DNA from: Collinsella sp.
GTDB taxonomy: Bacteria > Actinomycetota > Coriobacteriia > Coriobacteriales > Coriobacteriaceae
Assembly (NCBI GenBank): GCA_018376905.1
Contig: JAHAAK010000007.1
Coordinates: 20,787 to 84,786, forward strand
Length of the DNA: 64,000 nt
Direction of reading: 5' to 3'
Below the pieces are notes generated by a model that did not search any database, was not told the DNA's origin, and saw only the letters and a list, made by a program, of their open reading frames with translations. How positions within the stretch are numbered: the stretch's first letter is position 1; each line of letters starts with the position of its first letter. The position numbers and the translations under genes were made by a program. This document shows, piece by piece, positions 34,701-43,513 of this stretch.

Positions 34701-36913
34701 AGAACGGCGACACCCATGCTATCAAGGCCGACGAGACGATTCGCGTGTACGGTCTTGGCGAGGGCGACGAGTACGCGGTGCAGGAGCTGACCGGCGCAGA
34801 CAAGATGCCCGCGGGCTATAAGCTGACCGGCCGCAAGCAGGGTACCACGAATCTGACCGGCGCAGGCGATAGTATCACCGGTGAGATCGAGAAGCAAAAA
34901 CCCGACGGCACGTTGGCCGAAGCCAACAAGCTGGTGTTCACAAACACCTACAAGGCGGAAGCTAGCGACGAACTGACCCCGCAGGTAACGAAGAAGGTCT
35001 CCGGTGTTGAGAGCACGGAGAAGGCGTTCTCGTTCACGCTGACCGCCACGGAAGAGACGCAGAAGCAGATCGATGATGATGACCTCAAAGTCTCGGATGC
35101 TCTGGCGGGCAATGAGCATGCCGAGTCCAAGGCCACGAGTGGCAAGATCATCAAGGACAAGGGCCAGACGGTCGACTTCTCCGGCATGAAGTTCAACAAG
35201 GCCGGTACGTACACGTTCACGCTCACCGAGGCGCACGACGCCGACGACGACGCGGCGGTGGACGGCGTGCAGAACTCCGGCTGGACGATGGACGCCTCGA
35301 CCTATACCGTCACGGTGAGGGTCGAGGATAAGAACGCCAAGCTGACTGTCACAGGCGTGACGGTGGAGAAGAGCGGCGATGACAAGCGCGAGACGCTTGA
35401 GGTCAAGAACGGCAAGGTGAACCTCGCCACCTTCAACAACAGCTATGCTGCGAAGGGTTCCGTGACCCTGGCGGCGAAGAAGCAATTTACGGGCGGCACC
35501 CTTGAGAACCAGCAGTTCTCATTCCAGGTGAAGGAGGGCGATAAGGTTGTCGCCGAAGAAAAGAACGATGCCAATGGCGACATCACCTTCCCGGCCATTG
35601 ATTACACCGAGGCTGGTGAGCACGACTACGCCATCAAGGAGGTCGAAGGCACCGACCCGACTATCGTTTACGACGGCAAGACGGTGAAAGTGCGCGTTAG
35701 CGTCACCGATAACAAGAACGGCACGCTGAGCGCGACCGCCACCTACGACGGCAAGGCCGACGCTCCGACCTTCACCAACTCGAAGCCGACGGCCGACGCC
35801 ACTATCGAGGCGACGAAGACCCTCAAGGGCAAGGACCTGACGGCTGGTGCGTTCACTTTCGGCCTATATCAAGGCGACACGACTACGGTTGATCCCATCC
35901 AGACTGTCCAGAACGACAAGGACGGCAAGATTAAGCTCATCCTCACCGGTCTGACCATAGGCGAGTACGACTACACGCTCAAGGAGGTCGCTGGCGGCGA
36001 TTCGACCATCACCTACGATTCCGCGGCGGTGAAGGTCCACGTCTCGGTGAAGGCGGACGGTGACAAGGCAAAGGCGACTGTCACCTATGACGACAAGAAT
36101 GCCGCCCCGACCTTCACCAACAAGTACCAGCCTGCCGAGACCTCGGCTACACTCACGGCGAAGAAATCGTACGTGAAGTCCGACAACACGCCGATCGTAC
36201 TCAAGGGCGGCGAGTTCACCTTCGATGTGTACGAGGGCAACCTGACGGCTGAGCAGCTGAAGGGCAAGCAGCCCATCCGGGCCGCTGAGAACGGCGAGGG
36301 CGGCACCGTCACCTTCCGGGTCATCAACTACACCAAGGCCGGCGAGTACAAATACACTATCGCGGAGCAGAAGGGCGACCTGTCCCACGTGACCTACGAC
36401 GATACGGTGCACCACGCTGTGGTGAAGGTCGTGGACAACGCCGGGCAGCTGGAAGCGAGCGTCACCTACGACGACGGCAAGACGGATGCCCCCACCTTCA
36501 AGAACACCTATACCGCAAAGGGATCCGCGGAGCTGACGGCGACCAAGGTCGTCGCGGTCGCGCCGGGCTTCACGCACGACACCACGCTGAGGGGCGGCGA
36601 GTACACGTTCGAGCTGAAGGACGCCGACGGCAAAGCGCTCGATACCATGAAGAACAAGGCCGATGGCACGGTGAAGTTCACGCGCGACTTCAAGCTCTCC
36701 GACCTGGGCGGCGCCGCGAGCAAGGACTTCACCTACACCATCGTGGAGCAGCGGGGCGCGGAGCCGGGCATGGTCTACGACACCCATGCGCTCATCTACA
36801 AGGTGACGGTCGCGGACGATGGCGCCGGCGCGCTGACGGCCACACCGCAGGTCTCGAGTGGAGACAACTCGCAGACCTTCACAACACGTACCACCCGAAG
36901 GAGACCTCGGTAA
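31790..36913 (+). CDS. giant cell-surface pilin/adhesin, N-terminal part (frameshifted gene)
   Basis: 1707 codons up to a premature stop; the gene continues in another frame to 40002. A signal peptide (membrane stretch YAIVLVLAVALTTSFFL, cleavage near ARAEA) is followed by a fibro-slime/PA14-like domain (about residues 235-365, DDDVWVFIDDVLVGDIGG), then SpaA/Cna-B-type domains (FVQGAEFKLYKTD...YYLLKETRVPEGY at ~365-445; PVDGAKFGLY...FLKEVSAPKGF at ~670-770), then at least six pilin isopeptide (Spy0128/FctA-like) repeats of ~95-115 residues with the pattern F(T/S)F...GxYxYTIKE...F.N.Y. The ATG at 31790 has only a weak ribosome binding site. Sequence identity to a named adhesin is not claimed. 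Confidence 0.85.
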   Translation: MSYGRRRGLCPVSPYAIVLVLAVALTTSFFLPARAEAAIADHTVPTTSPSGTTINLFDYWVNSEDHLSVSGSDGINKDHRFQFKDQRASDDLNRYTGGSSPRFGIVNNVLTGGYPKLTNSWDGESLGYLFDSSIQTGKISHMGVTGLLQVKGGYYEYDSSQNYAAYNANKNAFDVYDAPGVKQAGAEPHTVGQFFPFDAANEVFKEGSSGLVPNGITSQNVGDSQYNDGNPLNHYFGLSMSTRFVQPNGGLANGKDAMTFEFAGDDDVWVFIDDVLVGDIGGIHTRAELTINFQTGEITVNGSANGTLRSKFQAAGKGGSAENWNSNTFADGTNHTLKFFYLERGATDSNMKLKFNLVTVPESDIIKFDQDGKFVQGAEFKLYKTDKDFQTEGKLLGSGTTDETGRLTLTNDDDNGVINFDDLYNKNHGNKYYLLKETRVPEGYRSSLTATGGSMQLEYVPASAENGAGGVIINRGGMDADSVVWKTGAFAGAKETITAPVNVYKANDDLMKSDETVNLKSGILFAVVLKRDKSANADIKNQNNWYAVSGDPSTGMGYTLAEKPSKAGAIEAAKKDLHAFTLNTSGQYQVEIQNLPGDISKYYYLLSGDAHKDAEYTVAIYHTTESSIANAKPENTVHVYSDGIADGTNFKRQFATRLLVTNIQNRLFVQKTDTEGKPVDGAKFGLYKADQVKMDANGKVMLNGEQTPFDTLTTGSVGNPVPLEGAGIFPNTSDGNRPLVKGTYFLKEVSAPKGFLLNDTLTKVIVDDYGVHADAGTADDGVSTFVGPGALMKSLGQFGAEGDIDNTLTWIKGMRQTSDGTLDGNDNLSWNNDAKGGEDEVHLKYGANGRVYQYGPTEEGKPYRLETETGWIRMGITQDVPGDTNAKGARANLDDMNLNALFTGATCVRVANEREASLEVTKKVALPDGLTGNKDAEFTFKFTVPEGKTYKAAVFKNAGAGKQAGDVFDLKNGDTHAIKADETIRVYGLGEGDEYAVQELTGADKMPAGYKLTGRKQGTTNLTGAGDSITGEIEKQKPDGTLAEANKLVFTNTYKAEASDELTPQVTKKVSGVESTEKAFSFTLTATEETQKQIDDDDLKVSDALAGNEHAESKATSGKIIKDKGQTVDFSGMKFNKAGTYTFTLTEAHDADDDAAVDGVQNSGWTMDASTYTVTVRVEDKNAKLTVTGVTVEKSGDDKRETLEVKNGKVNLATFNNSYAAKGSVTLAAKKQFTGGTLENQQFSFQVKEGDKVVAEEKNDANGDITFPAIDYTEAGEHDYAIKEVEGTDPTIVYDGKTVKVRVSVTDNKNGTLSATATYDGKADAPTFTNSKPTADATIEATKTLKGKDLTAGAFTFGLYQGDTTTVDPIQTVQNDKDGKIKLILTGLTIGEYDYTLKEVAGGDSTITYDSAAVKVHVSVKADGDKAKATVTYDDKNAAPTFTNKYQPAETSATLTAKKSYVKSDNTPIVLKGGEFTFDVYEGNLTAEQLKGKQPIRAAENGEGGTVTFRVINYTKAGEYKYTIAEQKGDLSHVTYDDTVHHAVVKVVDNAGQLEASVTYDDGKTDAPTFKNTYTAKGSAELTATKVVAVAPGFTHDTTLRGGEYTFELKDADGKALDTMKNKADGTVKFTRDFKLSDLGGAASKDFTYTIVEQRGAEPGMVYDTHALIYKVTVADDGAGALTATPQVSSGDNSQTFTTRTTRRRPR

Positions 36914-39900
36914 CGCTCAAGGCGACGAAGCGCTTCACAGGTGGTGAGCTCGCAGGGAGCGACTTCACGTTCCAGTTGCTCGACAAGGATGGCAACGTGA
37001 TCCAGACCGTCCAGAATGACAAGGACGGCAAGGTCGCCTTCCAGGCAATCAGCTACGACACGCCGGGCGATCACGACTACACCATCAAGGAGGTTGCCGG
37101 CAACGACCCGACCGTCGTGTACGACACGAAGGACGTGAAGGTCCACATCAAGGTCTCCGATGAGAAGGGCGAGCTAAAGGCGACCGCCACCTACGACGGC
37201 GAGGTCGACGTTCCGACCTTCACCAACTCGAAGCCGACGACGGACGTTACCGTCGAGGCGACGAAGATCCTCACGGGCAAGGACCTGACGGCCGACGCGT
37301 TCACCTTCGGCCTGTACGACCAGGCCGGCAACGAGGTCGCCAAGGGCACCAACGACCGGGGCGGCAAGGTCGAGCTGGCCGTCAAGAACCTGAACCTGGG
37401 CGAGTACGACTACACGCTCAAGGAGGAGAAAGCCGGCCAGACCGTCGACGGCGTGGCCTACGACGCCAAGGAAGTCAAGGTCCACGTCAAGGTAGAGCAG
37501 AACCAGGGCGACAACAACAAGACGAAGGTGACCGTCACCTATGACGGTGCCGCTACGGCTCCCACCTTCAACAACACCTACGACGCAAAGGGTTCCGTAA
37601 TCCTGACGGCGACCAAGACCATCAAGGTTGCGGACGGCTTCGACCACACGACGAAGCCCGCGGACGGCGAGTTCACCTTCGACCTGAAGGACGCTGCCGG
37701 CAACGTGCTCGACACCGCGAAGAACGATGCAAACGGCAAGGTCAGCTTCACGCGCGAGTTCCAGCTCTCCGACTTGGACGGCGCCGCGAGCAAGGACTTC
37801 ACCTACACCATCGTGGAACAGTCGGGCACGGAGCCGGGCATGGTCTACGATACCCATGCGCTCACCTACAAAGTAACGGTTAAGGACGACGGGACGGGCA
37901 CGCTGAACGCGAAGGCGATCGTTACGAGCACATCAGGCCCGGAGACCTTCACCAACAACTACCAGCCGGCCGCGACCGGTCTGGCTCTCGGTGCGCAGAA
38001 GAGGTACGTGAAGAAGGACGACAACACGCCGATCGTACTCAAGGGCGGCGAGTTCACCTTCGATGTGTACGAGGGCAACCTGACGGCTGAGCAGCTTGCC
38101 GGGGCCAAGCCCGTCCGGACCGCGACCAACGGCGCGGACGGAAGTGTTAACTTCGACGCCTTCTCCTACGCGAAGCCGGGCACGCACGAGTACACCATCG
38201 TGGAGCGGAAGGGTGATCTGGCCTACGTGACCTACGACGCCGCGGTGCACCATGCCGTGGTGACGGTTGCGGACAATGCCGGCACGCTGCAGGCGAGCGT
38301 CGCCTACGACGGCACGAATGTCACGAAGCCCAGCTTCACCAACACCTATGAGGCACAGGCGACGGACTCCGGCGCGATCGCCCTCACCAAGAGCGTTGAC
38401 GTGCACGACGGCAGCTATCAGCTAAAGGCGGGAGACTTCGCCTTCGAGCTGGTGGGGTCTGACGGCTCGGTGATCCAGACCCAGAAGAACGATGCGCACG
38501 GCAAGGTTGCCTTCGACAAGCTGACCTTCGACCATGCGGGCACCTTTACCTACACGGTCCGCGAGGTGCAGCCGACGGGGGACGCGCCGGGCGTACCGGG
38601 CGTGACCTACACCGGCAAGACGTACACCCTGACCTACGTGGTGAAGGACAACAACGACGGCAAGCTGGTGGTAGAGAACTCCACGGTGAAGCCGAGCGAG
38701 GGCACCGAGAACGGCGTCACCCCCAACACCATGACGTTTGCGAACAGCTACCAGCCGGGCGCGACCTCCTACCAGATCTCCGGCACCAAGGTGCTTGAGA
38801 ATACCGATTCGGCCACCATGCGGACGCCCGCCGATGGCGAGTTCACGTTCGCGCTGATTGACGTGGCCACCGGGCAGGAGATCGACCGGACCACGAACGT
38901 GGGTAACGCGTTTACCTTCAAGGCCATCTCGTACACCGCGACTGGTTCGCATGCGTACCAGGTGAAGGAGGTTGCGGGCCAAGATGGCACCATCACTTAC
39001 AGCGATGCGGTGTTGGATGTGACGGTGAGTGCGACCGACGACGGCAGCGGCCAGCTGACCGCGACGGCGAACAAGACGGCCGCGGATCTGACCTTCACCA
39101 ACACCTACACGCCGACGGCAACGACGGCGACGATTACCGGAACGAAGGCCCTGACCGGCCGCGACCTGGCCGAGGGTGAGTTCTCCTTCGACCTGAAGGA
39201 CGCCGACGGTAACGTGGTGCAGACGGTGCAGAACGGCGCCGACGGCACGTTCGGCTTCGCGCCGCTGCAGCTGGACAAGGTGGGGACGTACGTCTACACC
39301 GTGTCCGAGCAGGCAGGGGCGACGGCGAACGGCGTCACCTACGACACGACGGTCTTTACCGCGATGGTGACGGTGACGGAGAATGCGGAGACGCACGCGC
39401 TGGAGGCGCAGGTTGCCTACAGCACGGGCGGCAAGGCTGCGGATGCGGTGACGTTCAGCAACAGCTACGCGCCGGCCGCGACTGAGGTGAAGCTGGGGGC
39501 TTCCAAGGTGCTGAGCGGTGAGGACCTGAAGGAAGGGCAGTTCTCCTTCCAGCTGAAGGATGCCGACGGCAAGGTGCTGCAGACCGCCAAGAATGCGGCG
39601 GACGGCACGGTGGGCTTCAAGGCGATCTCGTACGACAAGCCCGGGGCGTATCGCTACAGCATCTCCGAGGTGAACGACGCTCAGAAGAACGTGACGTACG
39701 ACGCAGCCGAGCACCAGGTAACGGTGATGGTGACGGACGACGGCGCGGGCCATCTGGTGGCGACGGTAACCTATGACGGTGACGTGGCGCCGGTGTTCAA
39801 GAACACGTACACGCCGCCGACCACCCCGCCGGTCAACCCGCCGACGGAGCCGCCCACCAACCCACCGGTGTCGAAGGAGGAGAAGCCGGGTCTGCCGAAC

Positions 39901-40002
39901 ATGGGCGATACCAGCTTGTCGCCGATGGCCCTGGGTGGCATCGCGGGCGGCGCAGTGGTGCTGATCGCCACAGGTGTGATCCTGCGGCGCCGGAACCGGT
40001 AG
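36883..40002 (+). pseudogene. giant cell-surface pilin/adhesin, C-terminal part after a frameshift
   Basis: The reading frame of the gene above resumes here for 1039 codons. At the junction other repeats read ACCTTCACCAACAC, while here it is ACCTTCACAACAC, one C short, so a single-base deletion near 36882 explains the break. This part has about eight more isopeptide-type repeats, a Pro/Thr-rich spacer (PPTTPPVNPPTEPPTNPP), and a C-terminal sorting signal LPNMGD, a hydrophobic helix (~MALGGIAGGAVVLIATGVI) and RRRNR. Sortase attachment to the wall or to a pilus is likely. Methionine takes the usual Thr place of LPxTG. It may be a true frameshift or a sequencing error. Confidence 0.8.
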
Positions 40003-40031
40003 CTGCGGCGGCCGAGAAGGGCTTTGATTGA

Positions 40032-40068
40032 GGGCGGGTGGTCGCAGGGCGCGGCCGCCCGTCCTTTT
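40032..40068 (+). terminator. intrinsic terminator of the pilin gene
   Basis: GGGCGGGTGGTCG (40032-40044) pairs over 13 positions with CGGCCGCCCGTCC (40052-40064), counting three G-U pairs, then TTTT. Confidence 0.7.
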
Positions 40069-40144
40069 CGGTGAAAGGCTATGTTAGCCCGCCGTTTGCA
40101 CGCGATTATGATTCTGCAGCTCCTAAGCGCGCCGCGCCCTCTAG

Positions 40145-40272
40145 AAGTCCGGAAAAGCTGCACGAAGCGGCTATCTTGACCCGGAAAAGCTGCAAATCTA
40201 GGCCAAATACACCCGGAAAAGCTGCAAAAGTTGGTAAAATCCATCCTGAAAAGCTGCAAACAGCAGGTGAAG
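40145..40272 (+). repeat. 32-bp direct-repeat array before DUF4143 ATPase 3
   Basis: Four units of exactly 32 bp. The core GGAAAAGCTGCA starts at 40151, 40183 and 40215, and as TGAAAAGCTGCA at 40247. The last core ends about 15 bp before the start codon, so the array overlaps the leader and the region of the ribosome binding site. Confidence 0.9.
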
Positions 40273-40273
40273 G

Positions 40274-41599
40274 ATGGTGCGTAGTGTGCTGAAGCGAAAG
40301 ATGCTCGACACCCTCCGTTCGTGGCGGGCGGAAAAGGGCGCCGAATGCCTTCTCATCAAGGGCGCGCGACAGGTTGGCAAGTCGTACATAGTCGCCGAGT
40401 TCGGGCGGCAGGACTACGAAAGCTTCATCTCCATAGACTTCATTGGGTCCCCGGACCTTAAGCGGGTGTTCGATGGCCCAATCGATGCCGACTCGATCTA
40501 CCGGCAGATATCGCTCGTCGTGCCCGGCGTGCGCTTTGTTCCAGGACGAACGCTTCTTTTCCTCGACGAGATTCAGGAGTGCCCGCGTGCTCGCGCTGCG
40601 CTTAAGTATCTCGCTCTCGACGGCAGGTGCGATGTCGTTGCGTCGGGCTCGCTTCTGGGCATTCGGTTCAAGGAGGAGGCTGCGCTCGCCTCCATTCCCG
40701 TTGGGTACGAGCGAGAGGTCGAAATGGGCCCCCTCGATTTCGAGGAGTACCTTTGGGCGCGCGGGTATGGGGAGGACGATATCGCCAATTTGCGGGAATA
40801 CTATGAGTCGTTGATGCCCGTGCCCGTTGCGGTGAATCAGAAGATGATGCAGATGCTGCGCGAGTACCTCGCGGTCGGCGGTATGCCTGCGGTGGTGGAC
40901 GCCTTTGCGCGGACGGGCAACTTCGCCGTTGCTTTCGACGAGCAAAGCAGGCTGCTCGCCTCGTATCTCGACGACGTGGCTCGATACGCGCAAGCCCCCG
41001 AGCGCGTGCGTGCGCGGGCGTGCTTTGAATCGTTGCCGCGCCAGCTCGCAAAGGAGAATACGAAGTTCCAATATTCCGTGGTCGAGAACAGGGGAACGGC
41101 GCGCAAATTTGGTTCGTCCGTGGATTGGCTCGTGGGAGCAGGTATGGTGCGACGGTGCCAGTCGGTGAGCGCCGCCCAATTCCCTCTTGCCGCCTATGAA
41201 AATGGGACGAAGTTTCGCCTCTATGCCGCCGATACGGGCGTGCTCATGGCCATGTACGGCTTTGAAATGCTGGAAGCGGTGGTGAACAACAAGCTCGCGG
41301 GTCCCATGAAAGGCGGCCTCTACGAGAACCTGGTCGCCTGCATGCTTTCGGCGCGGGGTGTGGCTCTGCGTTATTGGCGGTCGCAGAAGGGCGATAGGGA
41401 AATAGAGTTTCTCGTCGACTCGCCCGACGCGAGCGTTGTGCCCATTGAAGTGAAGGCCTCGCGCGGATCTACGGTATCGCTCAACGACATGCTCGAGCGG
41501 CAGGACGTGAACCTTGGGTACAAGCTGATAGACGGTAACGTCGGCCGAGACGGCAAAAAGGTGACGCTTCCGCTATATATGGCCATGTTCTTGAAGTAG
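40274..41599 (+). CDS. AAA_14/DUF4143 ATPase (3)
   Basis: 441 residues. Walker A KGARQVGKS, Walker B TLLFLDEIQE, sensor-like VASGSLLG, the family block LAVGGMPAVVDAFA, and a C-terminal DUF4143 part with REIEFLVD...VPIEVKAS. Compared with paralogs 1 and 2 the motifs are the same but the sequence is clearly diverged. ATG 40274 is preceded by AGGTGAAGG, directly after the fourth repeat. It stands alone between the pilin gene and prfA; the 3' end is followed by a half copy of the GTGACAAAGGG repeat. Confidence 0.88.
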   Translation: MVRSVLKRKMLDTLRSWRAEKGAECLLIKGARQVGKSYIVAEFGRQDYESFISIDFIGSPDLKRVFDGPIDADSIYRQISLVVPGVRFVPGRTLLFLDEIQECPRARAALKYLALDGRCDVVASGSLLGIRFKEEAALASIPVGYEREVEMGPLDFEEYLWARGYGEDDIANLREYYESLMPVPVAVNQKMMQMLREYLAVGGMPAVVDAFARTGNFAVAFDEQSRLLASYLDDVARYAQAPERVRARACFESLPRQLAKENTKFQYSVVENRGTARKFGSSVDWLVGAGMVRRCQSVSAAQFPLAAYENGTKFRLYAADTGVLMAMYGFEMLEAVVNNKLAGPMKGGLYENLVACMLSARGVALRYWRSQKGDREIEFLVDSPDASVVPIEVKASRGSTVSLNDMLERQDVNLGYKLIDGNVGRDGKKVTLPLYMAMFLK

Positions 41600-41614
41600 A
41601 GCCTTGCGTTGGCG

Positions 41615-41634
41615 GACTGACCCTTTGTCACATT
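41615..41634 (+). repeat. GTGACAAAGGG-family half copy
   Basis: Right half only (CCCTTTGTCACATT at 41621-41634), 15 bp after the stop codon of ATPase 3. Confidence 0.75.
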
Positions 41635-41722
41635 CCGTGCGGGTTATATGCAGGTTTGCCTGCGCACGCTATCATGTATGGGTTAGACCACAACTATGTA
41701 CCCCATACGCGAAGGGATGCGC

Positions 41723-41749
41723 ATGTATCTGAAGATCGACATGTTCTAG
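41723..41749 (+). CDS. eight-codon leader peptide candidate upstream of prfA
   Basis: ATG with AAGGG six bases upstream encodes MYLKIDMF and a TAG stop, 82 bp before prfA. It may be translated; no function can be read from it. An ATG two codons earlier is in frame. Confidence 0.25.
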   Translation: MYLKIDMF

Positions 41750-41830
41750 CCGGGCTTACCCCCGCAGCGGCGCCGCGCGCCCCATCAATTCTGCCGATTT
41801 TCACCTTCACGCATATAAAGGAGTTCCGCC

Positions 41831-42898
41831 ATGCGCGACAAGCTCGAAAAGATCATCAAGGCCTACGAGGAGCTCGAGAAGAAGCTCTCCGACCCGGCCG
41901 TCGCCTCCGATATTAAGGAGTTCACGCGTCTCAACAAGGAGTACGCGCACCAGTCTGACCTCATTGCCGCCTCGCGCGAGTACATCGGCGCGCTCGATGA
42001 CATCGAGGCGGCCAAGGAAATGCTGCACGATACCACCGATGCCGATGAGAAGGAGATGCTCCAGATGGACATCTCCGAAAACGAGGCCAAGCTTCCCCAG
42101 CTCGAGGAAGACATCAAGTACATGCTCATCCCGAGCGACCCCAACGACGACAAGAACACCATCGTCGAGATTCGCTCCGCCGCCGGTGGCGACGAGGCGG
42201 CCATCTTCGCCGGCGATCTGTACAAGATGTACCAGCGCTTTTGCGAGTCGCGCGGCTGGAAGACCACCGTGCTCGACTCCAGCCCCAGCGAGGCCGGTGG
42301 CTTTAAGTCCATTGAGTTCAAGGTCGAGGGCGACCGCGTCTACTCCGTTATGAAGTTCGAGTCCGGCGTGCACCGCGTCCAGCGCGTTCCCAAGACTGAG
42401 TCCCAGGGCCGCATTCAGACCTCCACGGCTACCGTCGCCGTACTTCCCGAGGCCGAGGAGATCGACGTCCAGATCAACCAGTCCGACCTGCGCATCGACA
42501 CCTACTGCGCCTCCGGCCCTGGCGGTCAGTGCGTTAACACCACCTACTCCGCCGTGCGCATCACCCACCTGCCCACCAACACCGTGGTGCAGTCGCAGGA
42601 GCAGCGTTCCCAGATCCAGAACCGCGAGGTCTGCATGCAGATGCTGCGCGCCCGTCTGTACGAGATGGAACTCGAGAAACAGCAGGCCGAGCTTGGTGCC
42701 GAGCGCCAGAGCCAGATCGGCCACGGTAACCGCTCTGAGAAGATCCGCACCTACAACCAGCCTCAGGACCGCGTGACCGACCACCGCATCGGTTTCAACT
42801 CCACCTATAACGGCGTCCTTCTGGGCGACCAGCTCGGCACCGTCATCGAGGCACTCGCCGCCGCCGAGCGAGCCGAGAAGCTGGCACAGGCCGTTTAG
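41831..42898 (+). CDS. prfA: peptide chain release factor 1
   Basis: 355 residues, full length for RF1. The catalytic GGQ is in CASGPGGQCVNTT near residue 230, and the surrounding block VHRVQRVPKTESQGRIQTSTATV with the coiled N-terminal domain identify RF1/RF2; the PxT-type stop-codon region (RITHLPTNTVV) and lack of a programmed frameshift indicate RF1, which reads UAA and UAG. The ribosome binding site is AAGGAG, 7 bases before the ATG. The Gln of GGQ is the substrate of PrmC, encoded 615 bp downstream, which supports both assignments. Confidence 0.96.
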   Translation: MRDKLEKIIKAYEELEKKLSDPAVASDIKEFTRLNKEYAHQSDLIAASREYIGALDDIEAAKEMLHDTTDADEKEMLQMDISENEAKLPQLEEDIKYMLIPSDPNDDKNTIVEIRSAAGGDEAAIFAGDLYKMYQRFCESRGWKTTVLDSSPSEAGGFKSIEFKVEGDRVYSVMKFESGVHRVQRVPKTESQGRIQTSTATVAVLPEAEEIDVQINQSDLRIDTYCASGPGGQCVNTTYSAVRITHLPTNTVVQSQEQRSQIQNREVCMQMLRARLYEMELEKQQAELGAERQSQIGHGNRSEKIRTYNQPQDRVTDHRIGFNSTYNGVLLGDQLGTVIEALAAAERAEKLAQAV

Positions 42899-43009
42899 GT
42901 TACGGCGTTCTACGAACGCCGTAACCGGCCGACGCTGCGCGCCACCCAGAACGACAATTTGTCATTCAAAAGGCAAGGCATGACCAGAAGGTCTATGCCT
43001 TGCCTTTTT
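42899..43009 (+). repeat. GTTACG double-hairpin element, copy B
   Basis: Starts right after the prfA stop codon. Module 1: GTTACGGCGTT (42899-42909) and AACGCCGTAAC (42915-42925). Module 2: an intrinsic terminator (42968-43009). Copy C at 59113 shares both modules and the linking sequence (CGACAATTTGTCATTC), so this is a repeated element of about 150 bp. Module 3 (GATCCG hairpin) lies at 43104-43138. Confidence 0.88.
42968..43009 (+). terminator. intrinsic terminator of prfA (within copy B)
   Basis: AAAAGGCAAGGCATGACC (42968-42985), loop AGAA, GGTCTATGCCTTGCCTTTTT. The stem differs from copy C by a G-C to A-T exchange on both arms. Confidence 0.85.
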
Positions 43010-43103
43010 CATGCCAACTTGTTCGTTCTGGGCGGCGCTCGCTGTCCGTCCTCTACCTACGGCGTTGTCTTGCTCCGGATGCGGCAGTTAGTGGTAGTCA
43101 TTC

Positions 43104-43138
43104 TGATCCGTAGGGGACGGAGGAAAACGGATCATTTT
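43104..43138. repeat. GATCC-hairpin element, copy B, last module
   Basis: GATCCG (43105-43110) and CGGATC (43128-43133) around GGGGACGGAGGAAAA, then TTTT. Same spacing as copy A at 15806/15829, with a compensatory C-G to G-C exchange. The rest of 43139-43513 is AT-richer, and I see no gene in it. Confidence 0.75.
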
Positions 43139-43513
43139 GGTAAATTGCTATGTGGGTTTATTTAGGTTGACTTGGTAGTCTATGGGCCATTTACCTGCTT
43201 AAAGCGTCGGTCGATTACCAAAATAATGCTCAAAAAATCGTCCAAGAAGTCGCGAGCCATTTTTTGACGCGTCGTGCGTCAAGTGATTTGGCAAGTGTTT
43301 GGTTGGATATTGGTCAGTTTTGGGGCCACCTTGCCAAAAGCTTGACGGATGCAAATCTAGACGTCGACAAATGAGCACTTCGATTGCGCCGCGAGCAAAA
43401 ATCTGGGCTGATTCTCGATAATCGCTTCCAATCGTCCCTTACCGCGTGCCACCCTCGCGTACAATCTGCTCCGACATTCACGCGCCGCCTGGCGCTCAAG
43501 AGGGGAGGACCCC

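Noticed and set aside
34025..35485. Minus-strand frame of 486 codons inside the pilin gene
   Set aside because: Antisense to in-frame pilin repeats; its apparent repeats are the reverse complements of the isopeptide domains.
40145..40272. Regular 32-bp array read as a small CRISPR
   Set aside because: Only four units, the conserved core is about 14 bp, intervening DNA is not spacer-like in length for the repeat size, and there are no cas genes. The position just before a start codon fits regulation better. The same holds for 17181 and 20677.
43139..43513. tRNA or small gene in the AT-richer stretch before prmC
   Set aside because: No cloverleaf arms, TTCGA loop or credible ORF could be found by eye.
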